DNA from: Dipteris shenzhenensis
Taxonomy: Eukaryota; Polypodiophyta; Polypodiopsida; Gleicheniales
DNA length: 64,000 bases
Assembly (NCBI GenBank): GCA_047967505.1
Contig: CM106538.1
Reading direction: 5' to 3' (one strand)
Every line of letters starts with the position of its first letter. Within the stretch, counting starts at the first letter, position 1. The position numbers and the translations under genes are program-made. The notes under the pieces were generated by a model, which had not been told where the DNA came from, searched no databases, and was given only the letters and a program-made list of their open reading frames with translations. Below, piece after piece: positions 23,401 to 34,133 of the stretch.

Positions 23401-24185
23401 CAATTCCCAGCAAGGAAAGGTATCCAACATGGGCTCCTATACAAGAATTTAATGAGAGGTCTAATTGTGAAATAGATGGATTAAAAGCATTTATTACATA
23501 CAAAGAGGAAATGCTCCGGAGATATCCTGATTCGAAGCCTACTTGGAGAGAACACACTACCACTGTGATTAACAAGACACGAAATTTAATAAAGGACCTT
23601 GAGAGAATGCGAGGCTCAAAGGATGTCAAGGAAGAATGCAATATGTTTTGGCCAAATGTTCATAACGATTTGCGCCCAGCTCCAGTCTTTGAAAATGAAT
23701 TTGTATCATTACTCGCACGTCCATATTGTGGACCAAAGAAGAGAGAGTTTATGCCACAAGTAGATATAGAGGTCGATTGTTTTGTTGTGGTTCGGCCATC
23801 GGCGGATGATGAATATGAGAATGTGAAGTTTTGGGTTGCAAAAGTAGTTGATGTGCAAAGAGATGACCAAGGGAGAGCTACAACATTTACAGTGGTATGG
23901 TATGAGCCAAAGGGCAGGAAGGAGAATATGGATAACAACACATTATATACTAATTGTATAATGAAGGAGTGGGTCCCAAATGATGAAGTGATCTCTCAAG
24001 TTTTGACGGAGACAATCATAGTGTCTTGGCATTCAAGGGCAAAGAAATCAAAGAAGCACATGGGATATGAGGTAGAAGGAAAAATAAAAATACCACAGCA
24101 AACTATTTTGCATATACACGAATTTTTAAGGATGCTCGCCATGGAGGAAGTAGAAGGAGATAGTGCAAATGAAGAATGTCCATGA
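20454..24185 (+). pseudogene. DUF7869-like transposase-type protein, broken
   Basis: One reading frame (start 20454, MAIDFVSGMDVILC) runs to 24185, interrupted by stops at 20562, 22356 and 23346 and by a MITE at 22872-23117 whose insertion keeps the frame. The N-terminus (VVAFATIHDSDPNS, VAVTVSKIL, METLGDVMPYNTSNKSFIAW) resembles the TNP1/En/Spm-like domain (Transposase_23/DUF8039). Next are four imperfect repeats around LSGVDEF (21118-21370), then a Cys-rich basic region (CCKRRCMHF, 21691-21718; CNVCDDL, 22281). The core at 22443-22910 has IVDGMDQN, LRIQADNCWREN and VGHTYEDIDQVF, the pattern of DUF7869 proteins. I read these as possible RNase H-fold Asp/Glu residues (inference). The tail from 23511 (FMPQVDIEVDCFVVVRPSAD) is unassigned. 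About 1,115 codons without the MITE. It lies inside CACTA-1 but is not a CACTA gene in the other copies. Confidence 0.65.
22872..23117. mobile_element. MITE with GGGGGGTCACT ends inserted in the DUF7869-like gene
   Basis: The ends are (C)TCGGGGGGGTCACT and AGTGACCCCCCCGA(G). TIR similarity continues to CACGTG about 38 bases in on each side. Flanking 9-mers CTTAAATGC (22863-22871) and ATTAGATGC (23118-23126) differ at two positions and look like an aged target duplication. Element plus one duplication is 255 bp, so the host frame is preserved on both sides. A relative lies at 37750-37926. The superfamily is unassigned; a 9-bp duplication would favour Mutator-like. Confidence 0.75.
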
Positions 24186-24299
24186 TTAAAGCTTTGTATT
24201 GAAGTCCATTGAAGGATTTTATTTGGGTACTAGGTAAGGAGCCAATCCAAGACAATTATAATCAGAGTCATCACCTCCTATGTCAAATGAGAGTCAAAA
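24186..24299. other. 3' flank of DUF7869-like gene
   Basis: Short AT-rich stretch after the frame ends; nothing recognised. Confidence 0.35.
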
Positions 24300-24720
24300 T
24301 ATGCACTGGATGTCACCCAAGGGTCAAGGCTTGCCAAGACAATAGGGAGTTAATGCAGATGGCACCTGGCAAGGGACTATCACATTGAGCAATAAGACAA
24401 TGGGGAGTCAATGCACCCAAGGGGCAAGGCTTGGCAAGATAACTTGTGGGAGTTAATGCAGATGGCACTTGTATTTTGCACTAGATGTCACCCAAGGGTC
24501 AAGGCTTGGCAAGACAACAGGGAGTTAATGCAGATGGCACCTGGCAAGGGACTATCGCATTGAGCAATAAGACAATGGGGAGTCAATGCACCCAAGGGGC
24601 AAGGCTTGGCAAGACAAGCCTAGGTCAAATTATGCAGATGGCAACTGGCAAGGGACTGTCGTGACATTGAGCAATAAGACAATGGGGTGTCAAATTATGC
24701 AGATGGCACGAATTGAGGCT
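24300..24720. repeat. 175-bp tandem repeat, about 2.4 copies
   Basis: TGCACTGGATGTCACCC at 24302 recurs at 24477 as TGCACTAGATGTCACCC. Inside each unit smaller words repeat (GGGAGTTAATGCAGATGGCA, CACCCAAGGGGCAAGGCTTG, GAGCAATAAGACAATGGGG). The third copy is shortened and ends at ATGCAGATGGCACGAATTG. It lies in the 3' region of the DUF7869-like gene. Confidence 0.8.
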
Positions 24721-25005
24721 CTTTAAGAGCAACAATTTAAATTGTAAACATATGTTCAATCTATATCATTTTGGATATAAAGACTCTAGCTAAGAGCAAC
24801 GTCTCTCAATGTAATCATATACATAAAGCTATAATTGCTATTATCCTTCTTTGGATCAATACAAAACTTGGGTCTTATGGCATCATGTCTTCTTTCTATT
24901 TATTAAAAGTTTTGTTAAATTTTGTGCATATTGCCGAGTGACAATGTTATTTTCATGAAATATTTAAGTCTCCTTTCATGGATTTATAAATTTATCACGT
25001 CAACA
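24721..25005. other. AT-rich stretch, no gene seen
   Basis: It contains two related words, TAAGAGCAACAATTTAAATTG and CTAAGAGCAACGTCTCTCAA, about 60 bases apart. It could be the 3' untranslated region of the upstream gene. Nothing else supported. Confidence 0.35.
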
Positions 25006-25365
25006 AAAAACGTCAAGGAAAAATATTAAAAATAATTAAATTAACAAATAACTTAGATATATCTAGAATTTCTAATATAGGATTATTTCAAATTCTTGCA
25101 TGTTGGTGCAAAAGTATAGATTGAAAAAACAATATTTTTATGTGAATATGATAGAGCCACAAAGTGAACTTTTGATTTGGAAAGGAAAAACGTCAAGGAA
25201 AAATATTAAAAATAATTAAATTAACAAATAACTTAGATATAGCTAGAATTTCTAATATAGGATTATTTCAAATTCTTGCATGTTGGTGCAAAAGTATAGA
25301 TTGAAAAAACAATATTTTTATGTGAATATGATAGTGCCACAAAGTGAACTTTTGATTTGGGAAGA
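25006..25365. repeat. Exact 180-bp tandem duplication
   Basis: AAAAACGTCAAGGAAAAAT at 25006 recurs at 25186. Across 180 bases only a few differences are visible (TATATCTAG/TATAGCTAG, GATAGAG/GATAGTG, TTTGGAAAGG/TTTGGGAAGA). This is a recent local duplication with no coding content. Confidence 0.9.
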
Positions 25366-25459
25366 AACTATTTAGAAAGTAAAATTTTGATTTGGAAAGG
25401 ATATCATAAAGTAAAGTTTTCATTTGGGATTTTTGGGCTTCGTCCAAAAACAACACAAA

Positions 25460-26480
25460 AAGTCCAAAATTAATGAAATAGGTGTTGATACGCTATAAAA
25501 GACGAACAGGAAAAAATATATATATAACAACAATCACAATGTAATGAACCAAGATGATCTAGATCAACATTGTGTGATCACACATCTTGAGCTCATTGGG
25601 AAGGTCATCGTCGAGATACCTACATACAATATATATGAATATATGATAGTAGACCAAAGTGAGGTGAATTCAAATGGCTGAAGCGAGCCATCACTTGGCC
25701 TTGATCATAATACTACCTAATATAACATCACTCGAGGCAATATGAATCCAATCATCATCCGGCCCCAAGTGATACACACATTTAAATACATAGAAGCATG
25801 CATAAATAAGCATCATACATATTCTTGTCTCTATATTCCTCTCTCAATTGGGACGAGATGAATCTAGCCAGCCAAAGGGAGCCATCACCTGACCTTAATC
25901 CTGATACTACTAGAACATCACTTGAGGCGAGATGAATCCAACCAACTAAAGTGAGTCATCATCTGGCCTCGATTGAAACACATCATGCAATCACACACAT
26001 AGAAGCAAGCAAGCACAATCATATGACATATTTCTCTCTCTTTTCTCTCAACTAAGGTGAGGTGAATCTAGCCAGCTGAAGCAAGCCATCACCCAGCCCT
26101 AACTAAGAATAATAGCGAGGTTACTTGTAGGAGAGTGGAAAACAACGAACACACTAAAAACTACAAAAAATTCCGATGAATTTAAGTGAACTGTAGAAAA
26201 AAATAACGCAGAGGGGGCCTTTTATAGAATCCAATTCGACTACCGGCTGATATGTCCACACACCGGTCGATTTTTGTGGCCAATGCATGCATGCCATGTG
26301 TTCGGTCTATGCACACCGATCGGTGTCACACTACACCAACTAGTATTTTCCTGAGTATATCGATCGGTGTGGTGATTCACCGACCGGTTTATTTGCACCG
26401 ACCAGTAAATCCCAACATCGATTAGTATTTTTTGAAAAATACCGGTCGATGTTGGGATTTACCATTTGTTATATAGCCAG
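25460..26480 (-). repeat. Unclassified repeat with ACCGGTCGGTG motifs, copy 1
   Basis: Reverse-complement relative of 53132-54160. Shared landmarks are GAACCAAGATGATCTAGATC followed by TGTGTGATCACACATCTTGA (25546-25596), iterated gatggctCGCTTCGGCCGGCTGGATTCACC-like segments (here AGCGAGCCATCACTTGGCC, GAGTCATCATCTGGCC) and, at the other end, CACCGGTCGATG-type near-palindromes (26240-26460). No protein domain is seen. A promoter-like region near TTTATAGAATCC (26219) is possible. It may be an LTR or an untranslated part of an unknown element. Confidence 0.6.
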
Positions 26481-27461
26481 TCAACTGGTGCACGTTGACC
26501 GGTTGTAAAAAATGCATTTTTTGTGTTTTGAACATCCACCTACGTTTTTGATTCGAAAAACGTTCTTTTCTTCTAAAAAATTTACTAAAAAAATCCCAGC
26601 CCATAACGAATCCATTCATCTTGTAATAATAAAAGAAAACCACTGCGCTGGTGGCTACTCATATTCTAGTGCAACCAACCACCATGCTGGTGATAACTTA
26701 TCCTGCACTAATCCTACACTACTATCGTGCTATCCCTATGCTACTACCATGCTATCCTAAAATTTGTTGCATAGTGCTAGTTCCCTTTAGACTCGGTATA
26801 GTTAACCATCAGATTTCAACCACCGGGCTAGTTAAATCATTTAAGTACTAACATGAAATCACATATTACGAGCACCATGAGAATATCCACAAGTCCAATA
26901 AATTTTTGCAAGATTTTTATTATTTCAAGGAAATTCCAAACTCCCAACCATCTTATCAACCTCTCTATAGCAAGCATCCCCTAGCTTTGGAGGCCAATCT
27001 CCTGCACTATGGCAGACCTCTTCACACACTGCTTACTTGACTCTGCTGACTTATATGCCCATAGTAACTCCTCCTTTCGCTGGGGGTCCTCTTCATCGTA
27101 CTCTTTGCACTTTATACATCTTTAAGCCTCCTTCATGTCCTGCCAAAAGAAACCTACAACATGAGATTGACAGGTACCTTAAAGGAGCAAAAAAAACAAT
27201 AGCCAGGTAAATTAATAATCACCATCTGTGCCGACTCCAAGTAATACACCCACCACTAAAGCATGTCCTCCTTGCAGGCTATTTTCCTCCTTGTCCGAGT
27301 CTGATTCTGCGACGATGCCATCCAACATCATTTTCAGATAGAACAAAAGCATTCCAAAGTCTTTTGGGTATGCCATAGATTCACAATAGGTGGATCAATG
27401 TATAGATTTTGGATCAGTGTACAAAGTTTCGGGGCTAGATTTCGTCTGATTATTCAAATAT
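26481..27461. other. Unassigned sequence inside CACTA-1
   Basis: No gene recognised. Around 27040-27130 the minus strand has an open stretch (KCKEYDEEDPQRKEELLWAY) that may be a degraded coding relic, but it matches no family I know. Confidence 0.35.
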
Positions 27462-29160
27462 CTTACATGGACATGTGAAATAGGTGGATATCTCAAAAAT
27501 AGATCTCCATATCAAGCATCGAGAAGGCTAGGGTGGAATCCATCAAAGCCATATGCTTGCTTGAGAAGCACTTTCCCTCGAGCATTATGACAACTCAAGT
27601 CCACTTGCTTGTGCACATAGTTGATGAGGTGGCTATTGCAGGTACCGTTCATAGTCAATGGATGTTTTTCCTCGAGTGCTTTATGAAAACTTTGAAGGGA
27701 TTTGTAAGAAAAAGAGCAAGACCAGAAGCAAGCATGGCAGAGGGATGGCTTGTGCAAGTCATTAGTATATATCACGGACCATGGATCCCGATATGCTACA
27801 GGCTTGGCATAACAAGGATGATGGTCGCATCGTTGGCGAGGTTTCCCAAGGAAAAGGGATCGAAAGAAAGATGAGCGAAGAGCAAATGGAGAAATTCAAT
27901 AAGTTTTGTATCCTCAATAACCCTGAGATGCAGAAGTGGATCGAGAGATATGAAGTGACCAAAGTAGAAAGAATAAATGCAAGACGAGATTCAGAGTAAT
28001 GTACAGGCCATCGCAACCATATCCATGGGATTTGGCTCTTCTCCCCACTCACATTCACTTGATTGGCTACAACTGGCTCTATGTAAAGCCGAATGCGATG
28101 GAGAGGCAATAAACGAGCACGAGCGAGAGTTATCATCTAGGTGTATGATGCATGTAAGTTTCTTACCTTTTGACATAGTTAAGTAATTATTTGTGGCAAT
28201 ATACACTATAAAATAGATGCATCTTCATTGTTTTAATGATGCTCTTTTATAGTACAAAAAGTACAGTGCATTATGGTCATATGGATGACATTTTCACGTG
28301 GAACGCATCGATTCAAAGAGAGTCACGTATGATTGTGGAGTCATGGCTAACTTCACACAAGATAGCCGAGCAAGTGCTTCGGATACCAATTTTCTCTCCT
28401 CATAATTGGATTATTGTGGAACCATATGCAAAATCTATGAAGTTGATTTTAGACCATTTAGTATTTTCATTCTTGATGTAAAATGGTTTAGAACTATTTA
28501 CAACGATCCCCATGCGACAGTGAGAAAAGATAGTAGCGGTTTCTTTGCAATAGACTCCACCAAACATTGGATTGATGAAAGTGATACTTTTGTTCTTCTC
28601 GAGCACTGTGACCAGGTGCATACTAATGATTTAATTAACCAAAGCTTTCGTCTTTAAAGATCCATTGATACATGTACTTGAGCATAATTTCATATATATA
28701 ATTGACGACATCTGGCACCCATCTTCAATATAGGTGGTTTTTCATTTGGATCATTCCGATCCAAGATGGTGGTACGTGATCCAAGTTGCACCATGAAGTA
28801 AGCAAAATTTTGAAGATAGAGATGTGGATATGGAGATGCCACTACCAATTCCGGATCCAATTGATCTTGATGAATCTAGCGAAGAAGATGAAGATCACAA
28901 TATGAGCCAAAAGGAAGATGCGCATAATGACATCACATAGAAGGAAGATGGAGATCACAATATTGAGGAAGAAGACAACGATCATCAAGAATCACCGCAC
29001 TTTATTGAAGAAGATGATCAAGTACTTTTAGGTGAATGTACGATGCTAGAGTACGATGATGATATAGGAGATCAACTCAGTATAGAGTTGGAGATAGACT
29101 TGTTTGGCATCTTAGACTTGGCTCAAGATGAAACAGTTGATGTAAATGCTCTTCATTGAT
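27462..29160 (+). pseudogene. TnpD C-terminal half of CACTA-1
   Basis: It resumes the TnpD sequence at CTTACATGGACATGTGAAATAGG. The DUF4218-type block at 27533-27990 includes LEKHFPSSIMTTQVHLLVHI, then a WMFFLECFMKTLKGFVRKRARPE-like segment and the KFCILNNPEMQKWIERYEV tail. A DUF4216-type block at 28236-28800 has VHYGHMDDIFTWNASIQRES and ILDVKWFRTIYNDPHATVRK. It ends in an acidic tail (28850-29150). Frameshifts at about 27770 and stops interrupt it. The catalytic tnp2 part is missing, so this element could move only with help from another copy. Confidence 0.8.
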
Positions 29161-29334
29161 TTTTTTCATCTCAAACTTGGACATGAATATATGAGCTTCA
29201 AAGGCTTGATGTACATGCTCTCATATTTTTATTCTCTCAAAAGATCGAACATGTATGAAAATTTAAAAAAAAAATTCATTGGAAAAAACTAACTTTTAAG
29301 GCCTATATGAGTAAAAAACCTCTCTGAAAAATGT

Positions 29335-29486
29335 CACTTTTATAATAGTCGCTATATAGTGACGTTTGCCTAAAGACACTATATAGTGATGCTTTACGGG
29401 ATGTGCTTTTCATATCGATGATTAGCACCCCGTACGCACTAAATGTTGGTACTTAAACGGTCCAATAGGATCCATGTGTAGTAGTG
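29335..29486 (+). repeat. CACTA-1 right subterminal region and TIR
   Basis: It contains decayed palindromes GTCGCTATATAGTGACG (29347-29363) and ACTATATAGTGATGC, then GGATCCATGTGTAGTAGTG at the end. CCT follows at 29487-29489. The TIR is of the CACTACTACACA type, unlike the left end. Confidence 0.8.
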
Positions 29487-29489
29487 CCT

Positions 29490-30129
29490 CCTCCTCCTCC
29501 TCCCTCCTCTCTCTTCTTTCCCTCATGCTGTTACACCTTCTTCCTCTCCCACTCCTATACTCCCCCTAAACCCTTAGCTCCTCAACCCTTAATCTCCATG
29601 ATCTACGAGGGAGACAAGGAGGAGACAAGTTCTCCACCATGTACTCTACCATGAACCTTGAATCCTTCTTCTAACTCTGGAACCTCTCTCTAAACCTTGG
29701 AACCTCCTTCTAACCCTTGAACCTCTTCTAAACTCTGGAACATCCTTCTAAACCTTGGAACCTCCTTCTAGCCCTTAAACTCCTAAACCTTGCAACCCCC
29801 AATGAAGGTGAAAGCCTTCATTACCTCAACCATGATGATACATGTTCCTTTTACACATGCATGCACTATGTTTGCTCACTACATTTAAGCCTACGTCTGT
29901 CACCAGAATATGACTCGAGGTCCTAAGCCACACATATACTATAAATGACAACCCCAATATATCTGTAGGTGACAAAAAGCCTCAAAGCCCTGCATACTGA
30001 GAATACCCTGCTCTTCCCATAGAAGCTGTGGAATAGAGCCAATACCTCCTCTCTCTTTCCCACACTCCTCACCCCTTTCTAAACCCTCTCCCAACACATG
30101 TTCCCTCTCCATCCTTCTCCCTCTTTGCT
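29490..30129. other. Flank between CACTA-1 and CACTA-3
   Basis: Pyrimidine-rich at first, then a loose repeat of AACCTTGGAACCTCCTTCT (29690-29780). No gene recognised. Confidence 0.4.
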
Positions 30130-31299
30130 CGTGTGAAAGAGGGGAAAAGAGAAGGAAAAAATAAAGGGGAAAAGAAGAAAAGAGAGGAAAAAAGAGAAAG
30201 AATATGCTTATGCATGAGCATATGAGCATATGCTCATGCATAAGCATAGGCAAATGCATATGCTTATGAAGAAAGGAGAAAAGAATATGATGAAAGAGAG
30301 GAAATAAGAGAGGGGAAAAGAAGACAAAGAAGAGGAAAAAAGAGAAGAAAAAAGAGAGGGGAAAAGCATATGAGCATATGAGCATATGCTCATGCATAAG
30401 CATAGGCAAATGCATATTCTTATGAAAAGAAGAGAAAAGAGGATGAAAGAGAGGAAATAAGAGAGGGGAAAAGAAGAGAAGGAAGAGGAATGAAGAGGGG
30501 AAAAGAGAATGAAAAAAGAGAGGGGAAAAGAAGAGAAGAGAGGAAGAAGAGGAAATAACAAAGGGAGGGAACGAGGGGAGAAAGAGGGAGGAAAAGAGGG
30601 AAAGAAGAGGTAATAAGAGAAGAGAGAGGAAGAAAGGGTTCCTACACCCATCTCTGCACTAGCTACAGACCAACGCAAATAACGGAAACAAAAAAAGGAA
30701 AAAAGAGGAAATACTTTCTTACGTGGAAAAGTCCTGCTCGGTGTTTCGTGGACTAGCCCTACAAAAGAGAGGAAACATACCATTTTTTAGATAACTAGTT
30801 AGAGGAAGGAGGAGTTTGGAGAAGCAACTTTCCAAAGGGATTGGATTGAGGGGACAAGCATAAGCCTACAAACAAGGAGAAAGCACGAAAGGAAGGGAAA
30901 GAGGAGGAAGAGAAATACCAAAAAGAGAAGAGCAAATCTCGTTTTTTGTCCTTAATCTTTGAAAGTCAAGCATGAAAATTAGCACATAGGCTTAGCAAAG
31001 CAAGGAGAAACATGCTTCGACTCTCAAAAAATGAAATCTCACAAAAAATGAACCTACATTGGTTAAAGAAACACACCTTCTTGAAAAACTTCCTTTCACA
31101 CAAGTAGAGAGGGAGAAGGGTGGAGAGGGAGTACAAGTGTCAATGGGAGAGGGGCTTGATAGGAGTGAGGAGTGTGGGGAATAGAGGAGGAAAGAGAGAT
31201 CACCAAATAGAGAAGGAAAACATGGGAGGAGAGATTTTTGCTTTTCTTGCAATAGAGTTGTGAAAGATGGCATCGTGCGGTGTTTCGGGTTTTAGACTC

Positions 31300-31545
31300 C
31301 CAGCATCGCTATATAGCGACACTGGTCATTTGTTATATAGCGACACTTATACCCTAAAAGTATTGCTAGGTAGCAACACTCATACCCTAAAAGTATCGCT
31401 ATATAGCGATACTTATAGCGATCTTTAACCCTAAGTATCACTATATAGCGACACTTATACCCTAAAAGTATCACTATTTACTTATACTCCTAAAGCATCG
31501 CTATATAGCGACAAAACAGAGCAAAGCGTCGCTATATAGTGACAA
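31300..31545. promoter_or_regulatory. Expanded palindrome cluster, CACTA-3 promoter
   Basis: TCGCTATATAGCGACACT-type sites recur here about eight times in various states of decay, separated by words such as TATACCCTAAAAG. CACTA-1 has two or three here and CACTA-2 three. It lies just left of the TnpD ATG at 31644. The unit of expansion is about 30-36 bp. Confidence 0.75.
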
Positions 31546-31643
31546 TTCAGGGCACTTGATCTGGAAAGGAGCTCATGGGTGGCTATTTTTTGGATCTTTA
31601 TGGATTTCCTTACATTTTGTGTTGTGACTTTGGAGGTGTGTAG

Positions 31644-32900
31644 ATGGAAGGGACGAGTGAAAGCTTGTCAGATGATGCACCGAGCATAGTGGCTTACGGA
31701 GAGGTTGTATTGTCATTGCACTCATTGCAAGCGAAAAGTATGACATCAATGCCGTATTGTCATGCGCCACTTGAGGATGTATGGGGAGGAGCCCAAACCA
31801 GTACCCACCATTGGTGGTGCACATGGTGATAGATCATCAGAAAGTCAATGCTATTTGAGTTCGTGATTCATATTGCATGCGTACACGACACGAAATCTTG
31901 AGACAAGATCTTATATTTACACAAAACCTTGAGACAGGATGAGGAGGGTGGTGTCCGTATACCTTCACACTTTGAGAAGGAGTATAGTCTCCCGGATGTG
32001 CTAAATGATAACGAGGGTATTGTGGACATGATGGATTCTATTTTTAGGGGCAATGCAACTGATGTCTGAGTATGAGGCTGTGTACATGGTAACTTTGATA
32101 GAGGAGTTATAGATCTTAGGGATAAGAGTGCGGGTCTTTGATATTTCTAGAGCTCCTAGACATACCAATGACATTTTTGTGTAGAACACATCGATTCAAA
32201 GAGAGTCGCGTATGATTGTGGAGTCATGGCTAACTTCACACAAGATAGCCGAGCAAGTGCTTTGGATACCAATTTTCTCTCCTCGTAGTTGGATTATTAT
32301 GGGACCATACACAAAATCTATGAAATTAATTTCAGATGATTTAGTATTTTCATATGTATAAAATGGTTTAGAACTATTTATGATGGTCTTTGTTCTTCCT
32401 GAGCATTGTGAGCAGGTGCATACTAATGATTTAATTAATTGAATCTTTCGTTTTTATATATTAATTGTTACATGTACTTAAGCATAGTTTCATATAATTG
32501 ATGGCATTTGGCACCCATCTTCAATATAGGTGGTTTTGTCATGTAGATCATTCTGATCCAAGATGGTGGTATGTGATCCAAGTTGCATCACCAAGTAAGC
32601 ATATTTTTGAAGATAGAGACGTGGATATGGAAGTGCCACTACCAATGCCAGATCCAATTGATCCAGATGAATTTAGAGAAGAAGATGAAGATCACAATAT
32701 GAGCCAAGAGAAAGATGTGCATAATGACATCATATGGGAGAAAGATGGAGATCACGATATTGAGGAAGAAGAAGACGATCATCAAGAATAACCCGACTTT
32801 ATTGAAGAAGATAATCAAGTCTATGGTGAACGTACGATGCTAGAGTACGATGATGACATAGGAGATCAACTTAGTATAGAGTTGTAGATATACTTGTTTG
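31644..32900 (+). pseudogene. TnpD remnant of CACTA-3
   Basis: Exon 1 starts MEGTSESLSDDAPS but is frameshifted after about 15 codons. Exon 2 pieces follow around 31930-32060 (the region of DYSLPDDDEG in CACTA-2). A jump into sequence equivalent to the hinge of the tnp2 domain (RAPRHTND, 32150) follows, then directly DUF4216-type sequence (RESRMIVESWLTSHKIAEQV, 32195) and the acidic tail (32600-32790). The core catalytic exons are deleted. Non-functional. Confidence 0.75.
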
Positions 32901-33089
32901 GCACACTAGACTTGGCTCAGGATGAAGCCAAGTCTCAAACGTGGACATGAATATATGAGCTTCAAACTTGATGTACATGCTCTTGTACTTTTATTCTTTC
33001 AAAGGATCAAACATGTATGAAAAGAAATCTTTTTGTCATTGGGTAAAACTACCTTTAAAGGTTGGTATGGGGAAAAACACTCTGTAAAA

Positions 33090-33292
33090 CATCGCTATAT
33101 AATGACCTTATACAAGTTTGGCAATTATTGCTATATAGCGATACTTTATAAACGTCGCTATATAGCGACGTTTATAAAAGTGTCGCTACATAGCGATACT
33201 TTTTAAGCCCACTTTGCATACCGATGATTTGCGCCCCATGCATGCTAAACGTCAGTGCGTAACCATCGGAAAAGGGCCTATGCCTTGTAGTG
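33090..33292 (+). repeat. CACTA-3 right subterminal palindromes and TIR
   Basis: Sites are at about 33092, 33131, 33156 and 33180 (CGCTATATAGCGACG and variants). The terminus GGCCTATGCCTTGTAGTG ends at 33292. The following bases are TTT; no matching upstream TTT junction was found because the left end is lost. Confidence 0.75.
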
Positions 33293-33548
33293 TTTTACCT
33301 TTTGGGATTTACAAAAACAATTTAATAAAACCAACACGGTTGTTGTTTGGGATATACTAAAAAGAAGCAATCTCAATACAAATTCCATTTTGTAGGATAA
33401 GTAGACATATTACTTCCTTGCAATGAGATTACATACATTTTCTTAGTACTATCTCACTCATCCTCGTTCATCGCTCCAAGACAACCCAAGATGTGCTCAT
33501 GTGTGTCTAAATCCAATTTGAAGACACTCTTGTCCTTCTTTCATTGTG

Positions 33549-34133
33549 TCACAGGTTGCATCTAGACATCATCTTTAGCCTTTTCTCACTGCAATCTCTG
33601 GCAATTCGTTGCCACTGCTCCTCATGCATTTTTAACTTCCGCATGAGACCACCCTCTTTGTGGCATTGATCAAAAGTAGCCTTGCACATGTACAAAATCT
33701 CAACATCCTCTATAGACCAAATCATTTTTCCATCCCCATCACTCTCCTTTAGTACTTTTGATGTTCTGACTTTGGATTTTGCACTCATCTCGCTTGTTTG
33801 TGGCACTTCCGAAATGATGGAATTGGATCTTAGAATGGTTGGAGTAGTAGAACAAGGCTATGGCGGAGGTTCCAATTCCTCAATTTGGGATGATGGCACT
33901 ATGTCCATGAAGGATTCTTGTGAATCCATGTTAAGATTGACAATTGGAAGCCGCAGAAGGTTTGACATTTGGGGAGGCATTAAGCACAAGATTGAAGAGG
34001 GAGTTTGTGAGGCCATGGCACTTTGCAAGGGTAGTGATTGGTTATGAAAATGGGGAGGACCATTAACTTGAAATCCATGGAAGGAGAAAGGAAAATAATA
34101 CGCCATAGATGGACCTACATGATGGATGCTCAC
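33549..34133 (-). pseudogene. Myb/trihelix-like DNA-binding protein, broken
   Basis: Two minus-strand blocks are in one frame, separated by a stop near 33855. The N-terminal block (34133-33858) is rich in Pro, Ser and Gln (PPQMSNLLRLPIVNLNMDSQ). The C-terminal block (33806-33549) has KMIWSIEDVEILYMCKATFD and KMHEEQWQRIARDCSEKRL, which look like the first and last helices of a Myb_DNA-bind_4/trihelix domain (W, acidic start, then W..IA). Such domains occur in host transcription factors and in Harbinger-type transposon partners. I cannot tell which. An intron rather than a stop is also possible. Confidence 0.45.

Larger units (their letters stand above)
10061..29486 (+). mobile_element. CACTA-1: 19.4-kb CACTA element with foreign cargo
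   Basis: The left end is CACTATAAGGCATAGGCC. The right end read inward is CACTACTACACATGGATCC. The 3-bp sequence CCT flanks both sides (10058-10060 and 29487-29489), as expected for CACTA insertion, although the flank is a TCC repeat so chance is not excluded. The layout matches CACTA-2: left subterminal palindrome, hairpin, TnpA leftward, low-complexity intron, 5' exons, palindromic promoter, TnpD start. TnpD then stops after about 40 bp and resumes at 27462 with its DUF4218/DUF4216 part. Between them lie the 182-bp satellite, a DUF7869-like gene and other repeats that CACTA-2 lacks. Confidence 0.8.
30130..33292 (+). mobile_element. CACTA-3: truncated, internally deleted family copy
   Basis: It retains the TnpA intron low-complexity tract (30130-30640), TnpA 5' exons (about 30720-31085), an enlarged palindromic promoter (31300-31545), the TnpD start, TnpD C-terminal parts, right subterminal palindromes (33090-33205) and the right TIR. 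The left TIR, hairpin and TnpA coding region are missing and no left target duplication can be assigned. The right end reads inward CACTACAAGGCATAGGCCC, the form found at the left ends of the other copies. Confidence 0.75.

Noticed and set aside
10061-33292. A single 23-kb CACTA element ending at 33292
   Set aside because: Bases flanking 10061 (CCT) and 33292 (TTT) do not match, whereas 29486 is followed by CCT and has the same right-end type as CACTA-2. A second promoter and TnpD start at 31300-31644 also indicate a separate copy.
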